From JBBRBB01 sp963830175 (GTDB taxonomy: Bacteria; Bacteroidota; Bacteroidia; Chitinophagales; Chitinophagaceae): DNA of 64,000 nucleotides. Shown here piece by piece: positions 27,209-37,160 of the stretch; the first letter of the stretch is position 1; each line of letters opens with the position of its first letter. Below the pieces are notes generated by a model, which saw only the letters and a program-made list of their open reading frames with translations, was not told the origin of the DNA and made no database searches. The position numbers and the translations under genes were made by a program. The stretch is from NCBI GenBank assembly GCA_963830175.1, contig CAWHKV010000005.1, positions 38,247 through 102,246 on the forward strand. The letters run 5' to 3'.

Positions 27209-28852
27209 ATGTTTATGAAAAAAATAAAGTTCACAGGCGGTGATGTATTTGGTGGCGTAACAGCTGGTATAGTTGCACTACCGCTTGCGCTTGCATTTGG
27301 CGTGCAATCTGGCATGGGTGCAGCAGCGGGTTTGTATGGCGCCATTATTTTAGGTCTTTTTGCCTCTGTTTTAGGAGGTACACCGAGCCAGATTAGTGGT
27401 CCTACGGGTCCTATGACGGTAATTACCACAACCACAGTAGCAGGCTTTGTTGCAGTTACCGGTGGTTTCGAATTGGCAATAGGCGCATTAGTGGCTTGTT
27501 TTGTGTTAGCCGGCATAATTCAAATAATTATGGGGCTTACTAAAGTCGGTTCCTTCATAAAATATATACCTTATCCTGTTATTTCGGGGTTTATGAGTGG
27601 TATTGGGGTTATCATCATATTACTTCAATTATTCCCTGCCATCGGGCAGGCATCACCCAAAAGCACGGTGGATGTGGTGAAAGAAATTGGTCCTGCACTA
27701 TCATCTATAAATTATTACGCGTTAATGTATAGTGCCTTAACCATTGCCATTATTTATCTATTTCCTAAGATCACTTCAAAAATTCCCAGTTCGCTTGTGG
27801 CTTTACTGTTGGTTACAGGTTTATCAATTCTGTTATCTCATGATGTGCCAACCATCGGCACCATACCAACAGGGTTGCCTGAATTTAAACTGAGTGAGAT
27901 ATTTAATATTCCTACAGAATTATACACAACCATTTTTGAGGCGGCATTAACGCTAGCGGGCTTAGGCGCAATTGATTCGCTACTTACTTCTGTTGTGGCA
28001 GACAACGTAACCAAAACAAAGCACAACAGCAACCGGGAGCTTATAGGGCAGGGAATTGGCAATAGCCTTGCAGGTGCTTTTGGCGGTATTCCGGGTGCTG
28101 GTGCAACTATGCGAACACTGGTAAATATTCGCTCCGGTGGAAGAAACCGCATATCAGGCGTAATTCATGCAGTTGTACTTCTTGGAGTTTTACTTGGATT
28201 AGGAAAATACGCAGCCCTTATACCAAAGTCTGTACTTGCAGGTATTCTTATTACGGTAGGTATTGGTATACTTGATTACAAAGGGTTTAAACACCTTGTT
28301 AAGGTCCCCCGCCCTGACGCGATAATAATGATCATTGTTTTACTTGTTACGGTATTCCTCGACCTGTTGGTGGCAGTTGCCATAGGTATGGTAATGGCTT
28401 CTCTCCTGTTCATGAAAAAGATGGGTGATATGGTTGAAGAAGAAACCCAAACCACAAAAGTGAATGATCACCTTTTTACCAATGGAATAAATGAAGATGA
28501 ATTGCCAGAATCTTTAAAAGATAATGTGGTGGTAACCCATATTTATGGTCCGTTGTTCTTCGGGTTTGCTGCTTCGTTCCAGGAAATGATCCGGAATTTG
28601 TCTGACCTGCACTATGTAATTATACGTATGGATAAAGTTTCGTTCATCGACCAAACAGGGTTATATGCACTGGAAGATGCGGTACTCTCATTAGAACAAA
28701 AGGGTGTTGCAGTGTTGCTAACAGAAATAAAAGACCAGCCAAAACATATGATGCAGCGCATAAAACTCATTAATGGTTTAATCAAGGAAGATGAGGTGTT
28801 CGATACTTTTGATGAAAGCATAAGCTGGCTTATGAAAAAACATCGGGTATAA
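27209..28852 (+). CDS. SulP-family anion transporter with STAS domain
   Basis: This 547-residue transporter is intact. The core shows GGVTAGIVALPLALAFG, GTPSQISGPTGPMTV, GGIPGAGATMRTLVNIRSGGR and about 10-12 membrane segments. The C-terminal STAS domain begins near residue 430 (VVTHIYGPLFFGFAASF, IRMDKVSFIDQTGLYALEDA). PTGPMT is typical of the BicA/SulP subgroup that can carry bicarbonate. The second ATG at 27215 (MKKIKF) is an equally good start. It is paired head to head with another SulP gene and is only distantly similar to it. Confidence 0.9.
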   Translation: MFMKKIKFTGGDVFGGVTAGIVALPLALAFGVQSGMGAAAGLYGAIILGLFASVLGGTPSQISGPTGPMTVITTTTVAGFVAVTGGFELAIGALVACFVLAGIIQIIMGLTKVGSFIKYIPYPVISGFMSGIGVIIILLQLFPAIGQASPKSTVDVVKEIGPALSSINYYALMYSALTIAIIYLFPKITSKIPSSLVALLLVTGLSILLSHDVPTIGTIPTGLPEFKLSEIFNIPTELYTTIFEAALTLAGLGAIDSLLTSVVADNVTKTKHNSNRELIGQGIGNSLAGAFGGIPGAGATMRTLVNIRSGGRNRISGVIHAVVLLGVLLGLGKYAALIPKSVLAGILITVGIGILDYKGFKHLVKVPRPDAIIMIIVLLVTVFLDLLVAVAIGMVMASLLFMKKMGDMVEEETQTTKVNDHLFTNGINEDELPESLKDNVVVTHIYGPLFFGFAASFQEMIRNLSDLHYVIIRMDKVSFIDQTGLYALEDAVLSLEQKGVAVLLTEIKDQPKHMMQRIKLINGLIKEDEVFDTFDESISWLMKKHRV

Positions 28853-28932
28853 CGATTGCAGCATAAATATGAAAGGGAAAAAGTACATTTAGGCTCAATA
28901 ATGTTTGTACCAGGTTTTAAGTATAAAACTGT

Positions 28933-30588
28933 ATGAAAAAATTATTTGGCTCAATCTGTCTTTGTTTTTGTATTTACGGAGCCTTTTCGCAATCTTCCCC
29001 GGCTTCAGGTAATATAACCACATTCATAAAAGTGTGGGGGTTCTTAAAATATTATCATCCATCTGTTGCAACGGGAGAAAAAGATTGGGATAAAGAGTTT
29101 ACTGAACGATTTAATTCTTTCATATTATTACCTGATAAGGAAGCCCAAAATTCATACATCAATTTGTGGATTTCATCCCTGGGAGAAGTCACCAAATGTG
29201 ATACATGTGAAAAGGATGAGCGTACATTATTTAAAAATAATTATAACCTGGACTGGCTTCAAAATGAAAGCGTTTTTAACAGAAATGTAATTAACCAATT
29301 AACGTTTATTAAAAAAAATCGCAACCAGAAAAGCAATTATTATATACAGCAAATTGAGAATGTAGGCAATACCAGTTTTGAAAATGAAAAACCCTACAAA
29401 GATTCAATTTACCCATCCGAACCACTTAGAATGCTTACGCTGTCTCGGTTCTGGAACATTATAGAATATTTTTACCCGTATAAATATAAGGTCGGTCAAA
29501 ATTGGGATAGTGTATTATGTAACTTAATTCCAAAATTTAAAAATGCTTCTGATACAACTGCTTATCATTTGGCAATTCTTGAAATGATTTCCAGCATCAA
29601 TGATACACACGCGGAATTTTACAGCCGGTATACCAATAGATTTTTTGGTACATATTGGCCACCATTCACATACAGCGTGATTGATGATAAAGCCGTAGTT
29701 ACAGGCTTTTATAATGATTCTATTTGCAGGTTGTATGATATACAAATCGGGGATGCATTTTTATCTGTAAACCAGATGCCAGTTCAGCAAATTATTAATG
29801 AGAGGTATAAATACATAAGTGCATCAAACCACGCAACCAAGATTCGAAACTTTTTCTATGCCATTTTTAACGGGCAAACAAAGGGTGTTGCCACCACATT
29901 CGAAAGAGATGGTATTGTTTTTTCAAAAGAAGTGAAAAGGTTCCCTATAGATTCATTTCATTATAAAGGAAGGTACAACTACGCTTTTGATACAACACAA
30001 ATGCTCGCAGGTAATATCGGTTATGTTAACCTGGGCACCCTAAAAAAAGACCAGGTTGACAGTGTAATGCCACAATTTATGCATACCCGCGCACTTATTT
30101 TAGATGGTAGAAACTACCCTGCCTCAATCATTCAGAAAATATGTAAATATTTAAATCCGCATAGGGTACCTATGGCAGTGTTTACCCTGCCTCTGCTTAA
30201 TTTTCCGGGTATGTATGAATATACAGCAATGGATAGTTGCGGCACAGAAAATCCGGAATATTATATAGGTAAAATTGTGTTGATCTTTGATGAGCATACA
30301 CAAAGTTTCGGTGAATTTATGATGATGGCTTTAAGCACCGCGCCGAATGTTGTAAAGGTGGGTAGCCAAACCGCCGGGGCTGATGGAGATGTGTCAACAA
30401 TTTATTTACCCGGAAAATTAGAAACCAGTTTTTCCGGCATTGGTGTTTACTATCCCGATGGAACAGAAACTCAACGAATAGGCATTGTTCCCGATATCGA
30501 GGTAAAGCCCACTATTGAAAGTATACGTGCAGGAAGAGATGTTTACATGGAAGCTGCGCTATCAGTGATCAACAAAAACATTAAATAA
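28933..30588 (+). CDS. Secreted S41-family peptidase-like protein
   Basis: This 551-residue protein has a signal peptide (LFGSICLCFCIYGAFSQ). The N-terminal part has the helical TPR-like module seen before many S41 domains (KVWGFLKYYHPSVATGEKDWDKEF). A PDZ-like region covers IQIGDAFLSVNQMPVQQI. The tail-specific protease core has GNIGYVNLGTL, ILDGRNYP and the nucleophile region FDEHTQSFGEFMMMAL, where Ser in QSFGE is the expected catalytic residue, with QTAGADGDVS following. It probably cleaves peptides in the periplasm. The membrane gene at 30605 follows by 16 nt and may be co-transcribed. Confidence 0.85.
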   Translation: MKKLFGSICLCFCIYGAFSQSSPASGNITTFIKVWGFLKYYHPSVATGEKDWDKEFTERFNSFILLPDKEAQNSYINLWISSLGEVTKCDTCEKDERTLFKNNYNLDWLQNESVFNRNVINQLTFIKKNRNQKSNYYIQQIENVGNTSFENEKPYKDSIYPSEPLRMLTLSRFWNIIEYFYPYKYKVGQNWDSVLCNLIPKFKNASDTTAYHLAILEMISSINDTHAEFYSRYTNRFFGTYWPPFTYSVIDDKAVVTGFYNDSICRLYDIQIGDAFLSVNQMPVQQIINERYKYISASNHATKIRNFFYAIFNGQTKGVATTFERDGIVFSKEVKRFPIDSFHYKGRYNYAFDTTQMLAGNIGYVNLGTLKKDQVDSVMPQFMHTRALILDGRNYPASIIQKICKYLNPHRVPMAVFTLPLLNFPGMYEYTAMDSCGTENPEYYIGKIVLIFDEHTQSFGEFMMMALSTAPNVVKVGSQTAGADGDVSTIYLPGKLETSFSGIGVYYPDGTETQRIGIVPDIEVKPTIESIRAGRDVYMEAALSVINKNIK

Positions 30589-30604
30589 ATTAATAGTTTT
30601 CTTC

Positions 30605-31711
30605 ATGAAAAAGTATTTACTGGTTGCGGCATGGTTTATTATTTGGGCAATTGGTTTTTATGCGGCATTTTTTATAATAAACAACTTTGTTTACTGGCTG
30701 CACATTGACAATGATATTGTATATTTTTTACTGGATTATTCAATAGAAATTTCCCTTGTGCTGGCATTGGTGGCTGTAATATTCGTGAGGCGCAAAAAAT
30801 GGTCGCCCGATAAACAATTGTTCATTGTTGAATCTATTTTAAGTTTTTACCTGGGTGCATCGTTAATGGGTTATGGTTTAAGTAAGTTATTTGATTACCA
30901 GTTTATGCTTTCGTATGCAGCATGGAATACGCCACTTAAAGACCTAACAGGCCGCCAGTTGGTTTGGGCCTTTTTGGGTCATAATTACACTTATGAATTA
31001 TTTGTTGCGATCCCTGAATTTCTTGGTGGCGTATTATTATTATTTAATCGCACCAGGTTTATTGGTAAGGTCGTATTACTGCCGGTAGTTTTGAATGTGG
31101 TGTTCGTTAATTATAATTTTGACTTGTGGGATGGAACCAAATTTTTGTCTGCACAATTTCTGATTATACTAATTGTTCTTTTTTTATTTGATTATAAAAA
31201 AATTGCAAAAATTCTCCGTGTTATAAAAGAAACCGTGCATCCCTTTTCGATTCCTATTGCGGCAAAAGTTGCAATTAATTTTTTTACCATTTTATACATG
31301 TCAATAGTAATTTATAATGGATATCAATTGGGCAATTCACCGGATTCTCTGCGCTCAACCCATCCCCTATTATCAGGCGATTACCAAATATTATCTTATA
31401 AAAAAAACGGTGCAGAAATGCTGGCTCCGTGCGATACGGCCTATAAAAACTCCAGGCTTTTCTTAAGTTTTGCAAACAGGTCTGTGCTTAAATTAACTAA
31501 TGCCATGTTTGAAGGAAATTATGAAGTAAAGGACTCTGTTAAGCAAATCGACCTTACGTTTAATGATACTATGATGCAACCCATCCATGCAAATTATAAT
31601 TTGCTAAATGATACACTGCTTAATATTCATGGCATCCAAAATAAGGATACTGTTACCCTGTTACTGGCAAAACAGCCCTACCATTTTACCAAAGAAAATA
31701 TCAGGTTTTAG
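30605..31711 (+). CDS. DoxX-like polytopic membrane protein with soluble tail
   Basis: This 368-residue protein has about seven hydrophobic helices in residues 1-235 (for example YLLVAAWFIIWAIGFYAAFFII and FLIILIVLFLFDY). The segment ESILSFYLGASLMGYGLSKLFDYQF through FLGGVLLLFNRTRFIGKVVLLPVV resembles the four-helix DoxX/TQO-small-subunit core. Residues 240-368 form a soluble beta-rich tail of no recognised family (LTFNDTMMQPIHANYNLL). I cannot assign a function. It is 16 nt downstream of the S41 peptidase. Confidence 0.6.
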   Translation: MKKYLLVAAWFIIWAIGFYAAFFIINNFVYWLHIDNDIVYFLLDYSIEISLVLALVAVIFVRRKKWSPDKQLFIVESILSFYLGASLMGYGLSKLFDYQFMLSYAAWNTPLKDLTGRQLVWAFLGHNYTYELFVAIPEFLGGVLLLFNRTRFIGKVVLLPVVLNVVFVNYNFDLWDGTKFLSAQFLIILIVLFLFDYKKIAKILRVIKETVHPFSIPIAAKVAINFFTILYMSIVIYNGYQLGNSPDSLRSTHPLLSGDYQILSYKKNGAEMLAPCDTAYKNSRLFLSFANRSVLKLTNAMFEGNYEVKDSVKQIDLTFNDTMMQPIHANYNLLNDTLLNIHGIQNKDTVTLLLAKQPYHFTKENIRF

Positions 31712-31842
31712 AATCAACGCTTTTAGTAGGGGTTTAATAATTCTGCAAGTCAACTGAAAGAAAAGACAGTTGTTCATAAATTTTTTTTACCTTAATCAGC
31801 ATACAGAAAGATCATTAAATTGTTCAACGAAACGTAATACTT

Positions 31843-32673
31843 ATGCCATATATTTTAAACAACACACATAGTAATGCTGCTGAAATTTTTTATGTTGATT
31901 ATGGAAGCGGGCAACCAATAATTTTAATTCATGGATGGCCATTAAGCCACCGCTCATGGGACGGTCAAATTCCTGCATTGGTAAAAGCAGGTTACAGGGT
32001 GATAGCTTACGACAGGCGGGGATTTGGCAAATCATCTGCACCCTGGCAGGGTTACGATTATTCTACTTTGGCGAGTGATGTGAGAGAACTAATTATACAA
32101 CTAAAATTAGATGATGTTGCTTTATGCGGATTTTCTATGGGTGGTGGTGAAGTAGTCAGGTATTTTACTGATTTCGGGGGTGAAAACATTTCAAAAGCAA
32201 TTCTTATAAATAGCATTATACCATTGGTTAAAAAAACTGAAAATAATCCGGCAGGTGTGCCACAGGATGTACTAAATGAAATACTTGGAGCCGTCGAAAA
32301 TAACAGGGTTACTTTCCTGGAAAATTTTCATAAAAATTTTTATAATTATTCAGAAGAAAACGAAACAGTTTCTAAACAAGATTTGCACTACGATTGGCTC
32401 GTAGCCAGCCAGGCTTCTGCGCGTGCCACTTTAAAAACTGCCGAGGCATGGGCAAATACAGATTTTAGGGAAGAATTAAAAAATGTTCAGGTTCCAACCT
32501 TAATATTACATGGCAATGATGATAATATTGTGCCGATAGATACTGCAGGCAGGGCAGCAGTGAAAGGCATTAAGAATAGCCGGCTTATTGAGATTGCCGG
32601 AGCCCCGCATGGTATGAATCTTACGCATAGAGAAGAAATAAACAAACACATCATTCAATTCCTGGATCGATAG
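31843..32673 (+). CDS. Alpha/beta hydrolase, non-heme chloroperoxidase-like
   Basis: This 276-residue cytoplasmic protein has IILIHGWPLSHRSWD (oxyanion HG), AYDRRGFGKSSAPWQGYDY, the nucleophile elbow LCGFSMGGGEVVRY, the acid region LHGNDDNIVP and the base AGAPHGMNLTH. The FSMGGGEVVRY and DRRGFG patterns are diagnostic of the cofactor-free haloperoxidase/esterase group. The likely activity is esterase or perhydrolase. It is followed by the catalase gene after 181 nt, which is interesting given the peroxide chemistry of this group, but no operon is shown. Confidence 0.85.
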   Translation: MPYILNNTHSNAAEIFYVDYGSGQPIILIHGWPLSHRSWDGQIPALVKAGYRVIAYDRRGFGKSSAPWQGYDYSTLASDVRELIIQLKLDDVALCGFSMGGGEVVRYFTDFGGENISKAILINSIIPLVKKTENNPAGVPQDVLNEILGAVENNRVTFLENFHKNFYNYSEENETVSKQDLHYDWLVASQASARATLKTAEAWANTDFREELKNVQVPTLILHGNDDNIVPIDTAGRAAVKGIKNSRLIEIAGAPHGMNLTHREEINKHIIQFLDR

Positions 32674-32772
32674 TCTCGTCTTAATTGTTAAATAGCTATT
32701 TATTCTAACCGAAAGATTGAAATAAATTTTTTCCTAACCATTCAATCAGGAAATTTGTAAAGTTGTTTTATA

Positions 32773-32803
32773 ATGAAACATTTTATTAGTAAGATTGTTT
32801 CAT
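32773..32803. promoter_or_regulatory. Inverted repeat upstream of catalase
   Basis: ATGAAACA and TGTTTCAT form a perfect 8-bp inverted repeat with a 15-bp AT-rich spacer, centred about 67 bp before the catalase start codon. It is a candidate operator for a peroxide-responsive regulator, but it matches no OxyR or PerR box that I can confirm. Confidence 0.3.
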
Positions 32804-32854
32804 ACATACGCACTACTCAATTTAAATTTTATCTCACTATTAAATAATAAAGAA

Positions 32855-34480
32855 ATGGATGATAATCAGCACAAACCAACATCCAACGGTAAACCGGATA
32901 ATAACGGAACCAATGGAAAAGAGAACGACAACACCTTAACCACACGACAGGGACACCCTGTTTCAAATAACCAAAGTTTGCGTACCGTGGGTAACCGTGG
33001 TCCGGCGACATTAGAGAATTACCAGTTTTTAGAAAAAATATCGCATTTCGACAGAGAGCGTGTTCCGGAAAGAGTGGTGCATGCAAGAGGTGCCGGTGCT
33101 CATGGATATTTTGAGGCTTACGGTACGGCAGGTGATGTGCCCGTTTCAAAATATACCCGTGCCAGGCTTTTCCAGGAAAAAGGAAAACGCACACCGGTAT
33201 TTGTTAGATTCTCTTCCGTTATACATGGTGGTCATTCTCCTGAAACCTTACGCGACCCACGCGGTTTTGCCACTAAGTTTTATACCGAAGATGGTAACTG
33301 GGATTTAGTAGGTAATAATCTTAAAGTTTTTTTTATTCGCGATGCTGTTAAATTTCCAGACCTGGTACATGCATTTAAACCAGACCCTGTAACCAACCGG
33401 CAGGATGGTGAACGCATATTCGATTTTATCAGCAATACGCCTGAAGCCATGCAGATGATCACATTTTTGTTTTCTCCATGGGGCATCCCTGCTAATTACA
33501 GGCAAATGCAGGGCAGTGGTGTAAACACGTATAAATGGGTGAATAAAGATGGAGAAGGTGTATTAGTGAAATATCACTGGGAGCCCAAACAAGGCATTAA
33601 AAATTTAACCCAGGAAAAGGCTGAAGAAGTTCAGGGAAAGAATTTTAATCATGCTACACAAGACTTATATGATGCTATTGAAAGGGGTGAATTTCCTGAA
33701 TGGGAAATGTGTATACAGGTAATGAGTGATGATGAACATCCTGAACTGGATTTTGATCCGTTGGATGATACCAAGATATGGCCGAAAGACCAGTTTCCAT
33801 GGTTGCCTGTAGGGAAAATGGTATTGAATAAAAATCCGGAAAACTATTTTGCCGAAGTTGAACAAGCCGCTTTCGGAACAGGTGTTTTGGTTGATGGTTT
33901 AGAATTCAGCGATGATAAAATGCTGCAGGGAAGAACCTTCTCTTACAGCGATACACAAAGACATCGTGTTGGTACAAACTATTTGCAATTGCCTATTAAT
34001 GCACCAAAGAAACATGTAGCAACCAATCAGCGCGATGGGCAAATGACTTTTCATGTTGATTTGGCTAAAGGCGCTAACCCGCATGTAAATTATGAACCAT
34101 CATCTCTTGGCGGACTCAAAGAAGCGAAGCCGGCTGGTAAAGACCACACACCTTATATTCAGGGTAACCTGGTTAGGGAAAAAATTGAAAGGGAAAACAA
34201 CTTTAAACAGGCTGGCGAAACTTATCGCAATTTTGAACAATGGGAAAAAGACGACCTTATTAATAACCTGGTAAATACCCTTGCACCGGCTAAGAAGCAC
34301 ATCCAGGAAAAAATGGTTGAACTATTTACCAATTGTGATGAAGATTATGGAACAAGGGTAAAAGAAGGACTGGCAAAAATGAGTATGAATGAAACTAATA
34401 AAGGCCCAATAGGTAATGCGCATAGCGAAGAAGGTGTATCGCAAGCCATGAAAGAATCAAAAGAGGCAAAACCTTATTAA
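32855..34480 (+). CDS. katA: Monofunctional heme catalase
   Basis: This catalase breaks down hydrogen peroxide in the cytoplasm. It shows VVHARGAGAHGYFE with the distal-pocket His, FVRFSSVIHGGHSPETLRDPRGFA, the conserved NNLKVFFIRDAVKFPD, and the proximal heme-ligand helix RTFSYSDTQRHR with Tyr. RVGTNYLQLPIN is typical of small-subunit (clade 3) enzymes. The start is set at MDDNQHKPTS (32855); the longer frame from 32795 adds 20 hydrophobic residues that do not fit the family. A charged N-terminal extension of about 50 residues (many N, G, K) precedes the core. A strong terminator follows. Confidence 0.95.
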   Translation: MDDNQHKPTSNGKPDNNGTNGKENDNTLTTRQGHPVSNNQSLRTVGNRGPATLENYQFLEKISHFDRERVPERVVHARGAGAHGYFEAYGTAGDVPVSKYTRARLFQEKGKRTPVFVRFSSVIHGGHSPETLRDPRGFATKFYTEDGNWDLVGNNLKVFFIRDAVKFPDLVHAFKPDPVTNRQDGERIFDFISNTPEAMQMITFLFSPWGIPANYRQMQGSGVNTYKWVNKDGEGVLVKYHWEPKQGIKNLTQEKAEEVQGKNFNHATQDLYDAIERGEFPEWEMCIQVMSDDEHPELDFDPLDDTKIWPKDQFPWLPVGKMVLNKNPENYFAEVEQAAFGTGVLVDGLEFSDDKMLQGRTFSYSDTQRHRVGTNYLQLPINAPKKHVATNQRDGQMTFHVDLAKGANPHVNYEPSSLGGLKEAKPAGKDHTPYIQGNLVREKIERENNFKQAGETYRNFEQWEKDDLINNLVNTLAPAKKHIQEKMVELFTNCDEDYGTRVKEGLAKMSMNETNKGPIGNAHSEEGVSQAMKESKEAKPY

Positions 34481-34503
34481 TTGTTTTGTACTAATAGATA
34501 ATT

Positions 34504-34531
34504 AAAAGCCGCATGATATGCGGCTTTTTTT
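34504..34531. terminator. Bidirectional terminator between katA and CDF gene
   Basis: AAAAGCCGCAT and ATGCGGCTTTT pair across a short GAT loop, and Ts follow on the plus strand, with matching As in front for the minus strand. It lies 23 nt after katA and 12 nt before the convergent CDF stop codon. Confidence 0.85.
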
Positions 34532-34542
34532 ATAGATCCAAT

Positions 34543-35460
34543 TTATTTTGCCGATTCTGCAAGGTTTCTTGCTTCAATATAAATACGTTTTATTTCGGGG
34601 AATTTTGTCTTAATATTTAATTCAAGTCTCCGTATCACTTCAGCCAAAGATTCTGCACTATGATTTTTTGTAAAATGCACATCCAGGGCTAACAGAACAT
34701 CATAAGGGCCCATGTGCATAGTAAGAGGTGTTCTCAGGTCGGTGACATCTTTATCTGCTTTTATCATAGTACACAATTCTTCAACAATATATGGCGCAAC
34801 GCTTTCGCCCAGTAATAACTTCCTGCTTTCAATCACCATAATTATTGCCACGATCACGAGTAATACCCCAATAAGAACGGAAGCCAGCCCATCAGCAAAT
34901 GGCATATCAAACTGGCTGCCTACAAAAACCCCAATGAGTGCAATAAATAAACCGCCAAGTGCTGCACCATCTTCAAAAATTACTACAAATAAAGAAGGGT
35001 CTTTGCTAAACCTGATGCGCTTAAAAAAGCTGCCTGTGTTGTGTTTATCCTTATTGAATTTTTTTATGGCAATAACAAACGAAATGCCTTCAAAAACAAT
35101 CGCGCCTGCTATAACCCAATAATTCCACGCGATATTTGATAATGGTTCAGGATGCTGAATATGTTTTATTCCTTCGTAAATAGACATGCCTCCACCCAGG
35201 CCAAATATCAGAACGGCTACAATCAGCGACCAAAAATAAATTTCTTTTCCGTGCCCGAATGGGTGCGAATCATCTGCCGGCTTTTTACTTCTGCTAATAC
35301 CTAAAAGCAATAACAATTGGTTTACTGCATCTACAGAACTGTGAATACCTTCAGAAAGCATTGCAGAACTGCCTGTAAAAAAAGATGCAATAAATTTTAA
35401 TACGGCGATGGCTGCATTTGCTATAAGTGCACCATATATTGCGACCTTGGAATGTTCCAT
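34543..35460 (-). CDS. Cation diffusion facilitator (CDF) metal transporter
   Basis: This 305-residue protein has six hydrophobic helices and a C-terminal cytoplasmic metal-sensing domain. Helix 2 has the metal-site motif SEGIHSSVDAVN (HxxxD), followed by SKKPADDSHPFGHGKEIYFWSL, a typical CDF loop. The second half-site reads FEDGAALGGL instead of HxxxD, seen in the subgroup with an altered helix-5 site. The C-terminal domain includes MGPYDVLLALDVHFTK. It exports Zn, Fe, Co or a related divalent metal; the specificity cannot be fixed from sequence. Confidence 0.85.
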   Translation of the reverse strand: MEHSKVAIYGALIANAAIAVLKFIASFFTGSSAMLSEGIHSSVDAVNQLLLLLGISRSKKPADDSHPFGHGKEIYFWSLIVAVLIFGLGGGMSIYEGIKHIQHPEPLSNIAWNYWVIAGAIVFEGISFVIAIKKFNKDKHNTGSFFKRIRFSKDPSLFVVIFEDGAALGGLFIALIGVFVGSQFDMPFADGLASVLIGVLLVIVAIIMVIESRKLLLGESVAPYIVEELCTMIKADKDVTDLRTPLTMHMGPYDVLLALDVHFTKNHSAESLAEVIRRLELNIKTKFPEIKRIYIEARNLAESAK

Positions 35461-35593
35461 ATAACGAGGTTTGATTTTATTCCCTGTAGTGTAACATTAA
35501 TAATCATGCCTGCCATATTATTCAACAGAAAACCTCCTGATGTATAGTCTATTTTTTTTATTGTAGTGATGATTTTTAATATTTTATAAACTA

Positions 35594-36754
35594 CTAATGG
35601 ATTAATAATGCTTCTTTATTAGGAAGCCGGGGAAAAGTATTATGTGGTTCTGACTGGTACCAATACACAACAGAAGATATGTCTGATTGCTGGGCCAGGT
35701 AAAAGGCCCCATGTTTTCCATCCAAGATCCTGGATAGTTACAGTTAAGTCTTTTTCAAAACGAATAGGATCTAAAATATGCCACCGGTACATTCCGAACC
35801 GCTGGTATTTTCTACCAACAGTAGAATCTGGTTCAATAACCTGTGGAACACCGGCATATGGAGTTGAATATACAACCGGTTTACCCCCCACTTCAAATCC
35901 ATAGGACCCCAAAAAATAATCTTCCGTTCCTGTACCTGCAATAGTGGGAAAATCTTTATCTCCATCCATATAAAATTTTATTTCTCCTTCGCCCCACCAT
36001 AACGGATTATTTATTCCCCAGGCCATATAAGTGCCAACGTATTGCCCTTCCCTTTTATATTATCAACCAAAGTATGTATTGATGATGTATTGGGATTACT
36101 GCGCCTGAACTGCGCATGAAAGTAGGCAATATCATCAGGTACCTGTGTGAGTGTATAATCAATCTGGAAAAATAGTCCCATGGTAGTAGTATCCATATTT
36201 GTAAATGTAATTCTGCATTTTTTCCTGAATGGCATCATCCAGTAAGCATTAAATCCACTTCCCGGGTTTACTGAAACCGGAATGGAATTTATTTGCGCAT
36301 ATGTATTCCAACCTACCCCAAAAAAATCACCAACAGGGCATTCAACAGAAGGTTCATTTTCATCGTCCCAATACATGCGAAGTATAAATAGCCGCCAGTT
36401 ACCACCCGGTGTCATCCAAATATGCTGAATGGCGCCCGGCCCCTGTATTTCAGCCAATGTAAATGTTTCACCGGGCTCAATTAATATGGCAGGGTTTAGT
36501 TTCCACCCATCCCCCAGTTCCCTTGCCGCATTCGCAGAAATAGCTTTGTTACGATGTACACTGTCAGTTAATTTAGCCATCGCGCCTTTGCCCTTTTCAC
36601 CTGTAAAATTCTCCGGGCTTATTGATCGTGTTTGCGCATTAGATAATAAGGGCAATGTTCCTAAGTTCATATTTAACCCATTATAAGGCTGCGTGTGTTG
36701 AGCATTTACAAGCGAAGAAGAAAGCATTAAAAATCCAATAAAAAATTTTTTCAT
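35594..36754 (-). CDS. GH172 (DUF2961) glycoside hydrolase (frameshifted)
   Basis: The signal peptide FFIGFLMLSSSLVNAQ is followed by DUF2961, the founding domain of GH172: RSISPENFTGEKGKGAM, GPGAIQHIWMTPGGNWR, LRMYWDDENEPSVECPVGDFFG and NPLWWGEGEIKFYMDGD, with AGTGTEDYFLGS. A missing G near 36050 and an extra T at 35701-35704 break the frame. Restoring them continues through AQQSDISSVVYWYQSEPHNTF to a stop at 35594. GH172 members act on D-arabinofuranosides and D-fructofuranosides. It is the last gene of a nine-gene run. Both shifts lie in homopolymers and look like sequencing errors. Confidence 0.8.
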
Positions 36755-36773
36755 AATAGGTATTTATAAGTAA

Positions 36774-37157
36774 TTATCCCTGCCCTGTTTTAAATAAAAT
36801 ATAACCAGCATAGGTTGCCAATAATCCTAAAAGAACGCTCCCTATAATATACAACATTGCAGTTACTGCCTGACCATTTTTAATCAATGAAAAGGTCTCG
36901 AAGGAAAAAGCAGAAAATGTAGTAAATCCACCAAGAATGCCGGTGGCAATAAACAAACGATTATCGGCGGATATGGATTCATTGAATGCAAGTGCATACA
37001 CCACCCCGATTAAAAAGCATCCTACAATATTCACTGCCAGTGTGCCGTAGGGAAATGCGCCTGGAAATTTTTGTTGAAAAAATAAAGAAACTAAATACCG
37101 TAAAACTCCACCGATAAAACTGCCTAGTCCAATGGCTAAAATAATTTTCATGTGCAT
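36774..37157 (-). CDS. crcB: Fluoride channel CrcB/Fluc
   Basis: This 127-residue protein has four membrane helices and the Fluc signatures GGVLRYLVS, FPYGTLAVNIVGCFLIG (the pore Asn) and GILGGFTTFSAFSFE, which carries the pore Phe/Thr/Ser residues. Fluc channels expel fluoride as antiparallel dimers. It starts three bases after the stop of the SMP-30-like gene and sits inside the carbohydrate operon; an unrelated gene here is unexpected. No fluoride riboswitch fits in the 3-nt gap. MKIILAIG at 37151 is an alternative start. Confidence 0.9.
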   Translation of the reverse strand: MHMKIILAIGLGSFIGGVLRYLVSLFFQQKFPGAFPYGTLAVNIVGCFLIGVVYALAFNESISADNRLFIATGILGGFTTFSAFSFETFSLIKNGQAVTAMLYIIGSVLLGLLATYAGYILFKTGQG

Positions 37158-37160
37158 CGT

